Origin: Verrucomicrobiales bacterium
GTDB lineage: Bacteria > Verrucomicrobiota > Verrucomicrobiia > Limisphaerales > UBA1096
Direction: 5' to 3'
Length of the DNA stretch: 8,849 bases
NCBI GenBank assembly: GCA_028817635.1
Contig: JAPPPH010000308.1
Span: 1-8,849, forward strand
Below the pieces are notes generated by a model. That model was not told the origin of the DNA and ran no database searches. It saw nothing but the letters and a program-made list of their open reading frames with translations. Both the position numbers and the translations under genes were made by a program. Below, in pieces: positions 6,692 through 8,849 of this stretch (its first letter is position 1; each line of letters begins with the position of its first letter).

Positions 6692-7603
6692 CTACTTGAT
6701 ATCAACAAAAATCAACGTCCCGGCCAGCATATCCGGCACGATCAACTTCTTCGCCTTGCGGTCGAGGTAAAAATCGGCGGCCGACTTGAGGCCTTCGAGG
6801 ACCACTTCCTTCTTTTTGCCGTTGTTGGTCAATTTCCACACCTTACCCTGAGTCCAGCTCGATACGTAGATGCCGCCCTTGCCGTCCGGGTCGACCGCAT
6901 CCGCGCCGCGCAGCCCCTTGGTGATGACGCGCAGTTTGCCCTTCGCCGTCTTGCGCACGATGTTGCCGGTGAAGAAGTCGCCCATCAAAAGGCCGGTTTT
7001 GCCGGAGCGCCCCACGCCGTTTGGCCCTGGCATCTCAGCCTGCCCGGGGGCGACGGCGTCGGTGATCTTCCCGTCCTCGATTGAGATCTTGTACACGCAG
7101 CCCTGCGCCGGCAGCTCCTTGGCCTGCTTGCTGTCGAGCGGCCAGAGCGTGCGCTCCTTGTCGGGGTCGAACATTTTGCTGATCGCACCCATGTCGGTCA
7201 CGTAAACGCTCTTGCGATCATGCGACGCGGCCACGTCGTTGAGGAAGCTGACCTCGCGCGGGAAATCCTTTTTGTCGGCCAACACGCTCACGTTGCCTTT
7301 GCGGTCGATTTTCATCACGCGCGTCTGGTCGGCAGTGACGAGATATTTGCCGGTGAAGGCGATGCCCTTCGGCTCGTTCAGTCCCTTGGCGAATACTTTC
7401 GACTTGTCGCCGTCGAGTACCTTGATCACCGCGTCGCCCTCCTTGTCGGGGGAGTTCATCACGGTGACGTAGTACTTGCCGCCGAATCCCTTGGTCAAAC
7501 TCTCGGGGCGTTCCCCGATTTTCACGACCTTATTCTTGGCGCCCCAAACCGGAGTCGCGACCATCATGCCCATAATGAGCCCAGCAAGGATTTGTTTTTT
7601 CAT
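6692..7603 (-). CDS. Exported SMP-30/gluconolactonase-like beta-propeller protein
   Basis: The 303-residue product begins with a signal peptide (residues 1-22, basic MKKQ then a hydrophobic core ending near VWGA), so it acts in the periplasm or outside the cell. The mature part shows repeated propeller strands: GLNEPKGIAFTGKYLVTADQ (75-94), FLNDVAASHDRKSVYVTDM (120-138), GPNGVGRSGKTGLLMGDFF (193-211) and GADAVDPDGKGGIYVSSW (233-250). By eye, E34, N195 and D235 fall where SMP-30/gluconolactonase enzymes place their metal ligands, and N122 where a substrate-contacting Asn lies. Lactone hydrolysis is thus possible, but a non-enzymatic propeller cannot be excluded and the substrate is unknown. 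The ATG at 7603 is 42 bases from the divergent methyltransferase start. The gene ends in TAG just before the strong terminator. None of the window's CTTGGCCAAG palindromes falls in this gene. Confidence 0.8.
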   Translation of the reverse strand: MKKQILAGLIMGMMVATPVWGAKNKVVKIGERPESLTKGFGGKYYVTVMNSPDKEGDAVIKVLDGDKSKVFAKGLNEPKGIAFTGKYLVTADQTRVMKIDRKGNVSVLADKKDFPREVSFLNDVAASHDRKSVYVTDMGAISKMFDPDKERTLWPLDSKQAKELPAQGCVYKISIEDGKITDAVAPGQAEMPGPNGVGRSGKTGLLMGDFFTGNIVRKTAKGKLRVITKGLRGADAVDPDGKGGIYVSSWTQGKVWKLTNNGKKKEVVLEGLKSAADFYLDRKAKKLIVPDMLAGTLIFVDIK

Positions 7604-7645
7604 AGAAACTCGGCCAAGTTCCTAACCGCTCTGCGCACAGGGTCA
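7604..7645. promoter_or_regulatory. Very short divergent gap between propeller and methyltransferase genes
   Basis: Only 42 bases separate the two divergent start codons. On the plus strand ACAGGG shortly before the ATG is a passable ribosome site for the methyltransferase; on the minus strand only a weak GAG precedes the propeller ATG. I see no convincing promoter boxes. At least one promoter probably extends into the opposite gene's 5' end. Confidence 0.3.
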
Positions 7646-8239
7646 ATGCAAATCAACGAGGACAGGGATTGGGAGGCGTTCTATCAGGCGGACGATTTGA
7701 TGTGGGATCACGGTGAGGCTTCGCCGGGGCTGGTCGATTTTTTAGCGTCCTCCGACGCCAACTTTGCGCTTGGCCAAGCGCTTGTGCCCGGCTGCGGTCG
7801 GGGCCACGACGCTCGTGCCTTGGCCAAGGCCGGTTGGCAGGTCACCGGGCTGGACATCGCGCCCAGCTCCGTGCCTTTGGCCCGCGAGTTGGCGGCTGCC
7901 GAGGGGCTGGAACTCGATTTTCGGCTTGGGAATTTTCTTGAGGACGAACCTCATCAACCGTTCGACCTCCTTTTTGAGCACACCCTGTTTTGTGCCATCA
8001 ACCCCGTGCAGCGCGACGCCTACGTCCTCGCGGCCAAGCGCTGGCTCAGGCCCGGCGGCACATACCTCGCAGTGAACTACATCATCACCGACGATGACGG
8101 CGAGCCGCCGTTCAGCACCACCGCCGGGGAACTCGACGAGCGGTTCCTGCCCGACTTCGAGCTGCTCCGCCGCTGGACACCGCGCTCGTACGAAAACCGG
8201 CAAGGCAAGGAACTGATGAACCTCTGGCGCCGGAGGTAG
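7646..8239 (+). CDS. TPMT-family class I SAM-dependent methyltransferase
   Basis: The 197-residue protein has a Rossmann-type SAM-binding fold. Motif I is LVPGCGRGHDARALA (46-60), and VTGLDIAPSSVPLARE (66-81) supplies the acidic residue (D70) that usually contacts the SAM ribose. FDLLFEHTLFCAINPVQRDAY (106-126) and RWLRPGGTYLAVNY (132-145) match the thiopurine/thiol methyltransferase (TPMT) pattern, as do WDHGEASPGL near the start and EPPF (153-156). TPMT-type bacterial enzymes methylate thiols, halides, selenium or tellurium compounds; the substrate here cannot be told. The ATG at 7646 was chosen because it follows ACAGGG and starts a TPMT-like N-terminus; the frame stays open upstream to 7220 but that part is antisense to the propeller gene. 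Two palindrome copies lie in the coding region, one beside motif I. Confidence 0.87.
   Translation: MQINEDRDWEAFYQADDLMWDHGEASPGLVDFLASSDANFALGQALVPGCGRGHDARALAKAGWQVTGLDIAPSSVPLARELAAAEGLELDFRLGNFLEDEPHQPFDLLFEHTLFCAINPVQRDAYVLAAKRWLRPGGTYLAVNYIITDDDGEPPFSTTAGELDERFLPDFELLRRWTPRSYENRQGKELMNLWRRR
7766..7781. repeat. Full 16-base palindrome GCGCTTGGCCAAGCGC
   Basis: This is the longest single-unit form of the repeat and a perfect palindrome. It is read as LGQAL in the methyltransferase, just before motif I. Confidence 0.9.
7817..7830. repeat. Palindrome GCCTTGGCCAAGGC
   Basis: A perfect 14-base palindrome with the CTTGGCCAAG core but different flanks. It is read as ALAKA in the methyltransferase, only 35 bases after the previous copy. 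Confidence 0.85.
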
Positions 8240-8278
8240 CCAAGCGCTTTCGCTTCCGTTTCGGCTCCAAAAAAACTA

Positions 8279-8290
8279 GCTTGGCCAAGC
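8279..8290. repeat. Palindrome GCTTGGCCAAGC before the FG-GAP gene
   Basis: This copy ends 12 bases before the downstream ATG, covering or adjoining where a ribosome site would be. A half-copy, CCAAGCGCTT, follows directly on the methyltransferase stop near 8240, so the 63-base gap contains one complete and one partial unit. Confidence 0.85.
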
Positions 8291-8302
8291 GCTCCTGTTG
8301 GC

Positions 8303-8849
8303 ATGACCCAATTGAACCGACACATCACGCTACTGCTTGGCATCCTGTTGACCCTAGCCAACGGCATGGCGTTGGATTGGCAAAAGAGCGGGGCACATCG
8401 CTGGGCTGACCTCGCCGATGCCGGCAGCGGCAAGCCGGGATTCACACTGATGAACCCGGCTTACACCGGTGTGCAGTTCACCAACACGCTTTCCACCCTC
8501 ATCCTGATCTCCAACAAAAATCTGCTCAATGGCTCCGGCGTGGCGTTGGGCGACTATGACAATGATGGGCGTTGCGACATTTACCTCTGTCGGCTCGATG
8601 GCAGCAACGTGATGTACCGAAACCTTGGCAACTGGAAGTTTGAGGACACCACCGCCGCCACCGGCACGGCGTGTCCCTCCCAGTTTTCCAGTGGGGCGAC
8701 GTTTGCGGACGTCGATGGAGACCGCGATCTCGACCTGTTCGTCACAGCCATGGGTCAGCCTAACCGTCTTTTTAGAATAGACGGAATCGGCAAGTTCAAC
8801 GAGATACAAACAGCCTACGCAATCCGCACACGCTTCGGCAGCAGCTCAA
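8303..8849 (+). CDS. Exported FG-GAP/VCBS-repeat protein, ASPIC/UnbV-like (partial, N-terminal part)
   Basis: The gene runs off the right edge after 182 codons. Residues 1-23 look like a signal peptide (MTQLNRHITLLLGILLTLANG), indicating export. Two FG-GAP-type units with calcium-binding-like acidic loops are visible: GVALGDYDNDGRCDIYLCRLDG followed by NVMYRNLGNWKFEDTT, and ATFADVDGDRDLDLFVTAMG followed by NRLFRIDGIGKFNE. This arrangement is typical of large secreted integrin-like beta-propeller proteins of Verrucomicrobiota and Planctomycetes, which often end in an ASPIC/UnbV domain; that end is not visible. Function in adhesion, polysaccharide binding or catalysis cannot be decided. No Shine-Dalgarno is visible before the ATG, where a GCTTGGCCAAGC palindrome lies instead. 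The two cysteines in the first loop are a minor oddity. Confidence 0.82.
   Translation, partial: MTQLNRHITLLLGILLTLANGMALDWQKSGAHRWADLADAGSGKPGFTLMNPAYTGVQFTNTLSTLILISNKNLLNGSGVALGDYDNDGRCDIYLCRLDGSNVMYRNLGNWKFEDTTAATGTACPSQFSSGATFADVDGDRDLDLFVTAMGQPNRLFRIDGIGKFNEIQTAYAIRTRFGSSS

Noticed and set aside
7220..7645. Upstream extension of the methyltransferase frame
   Set aside because: It is antisense to the propeller gene, and the TPMT-like N-terminus begins at ATG 7646.
8240..8278. Intrinsic terminator after the methyltransferase (AAGCG-CTTT-CGCTT hairpin)
   Set aside because: The stem is only 5 bp, and the sequence after it on the plus strand has an A-run rather than a T-run.
615..8290. CRISPR array or transposon ends as the source of the repeated motif
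   Set aside because: Copies are irregularly spaced, very short, perfectly palindromic and mostly in coding DNA, with no spacers, target-site duplications or transposase nearby.
8354..8809. Minus-strand open frame of 151 codons at the right edge
   Set aside because: It lies antisense to a clear signal peptide and two FG-GAP units.

Overview
The window looks like chromosomal DNA from a Verrucomicrobiota bacterium, or a close PVC-superphylum relative. This is inferred from gene content: a PVC-type dehydrogenase/cytochrome N-terminus, System II cytochrome c biogenesis genes with a long CcsA N-terminal extension, an FG-GAP/ASPIC-like exported protein, high G+C and few clear Shine-Dalgarno sites. 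No rRNA, tRNA, CRISPR array, insertion sequence or phage gene was seen.

Layout. (1) Positions 1-673, minus strand: the first 224 codons of an exported PVC-type 'membrane-bound dehydrogenase' protein; its C-terminus lies outside the window. (2) Positions 809-5616, plus strand: a tight three-gene operon. It holds a membrane-anchored protein with two copies of an unnamed domain, a ResB/CcsB (Ccs1) protein that carries a third copy of that domain between its first two membrane segments, and a CcsA/ResC haem-handling protein with the WWD motif. CcsB and CcsA overlap by ATGA. Together they should export haem and attach it to apocytochromes c. (3) Positions 5657-7603, minus strand: an SMP-30/gluconolactonase-like exported beta-propeller, a strong intrinsic terminator, then trpS, whose start codon directly abuts the terminator U-tract. 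(4) Positions 7646-8239, plus strand: a TPMT-like SAM methyltransferase, divergent from the propeller gene. (5) From 8303 to the edge, plus strand: the start of an exported FG-GAP-repeat protein.

Two things stand out. First, the palindrome CTTGGCCAAG occurs 11 times in 8.8 kb, in coding and intergenic DNA, usually extended towards GCGCTTGGCCAAGCGC and twice as a tandem pair; it behaves like a highly iterated palindrome comparable in style to cyanobacterial HIP1. Second, the same roughly 130-residue domain is found twice in the protein of unknown function and once inserted in CcsB, with short stretches of identical DNA between copies. This suggests duplication within the operon and a dedicated accessory role in cytochrome c assembly.
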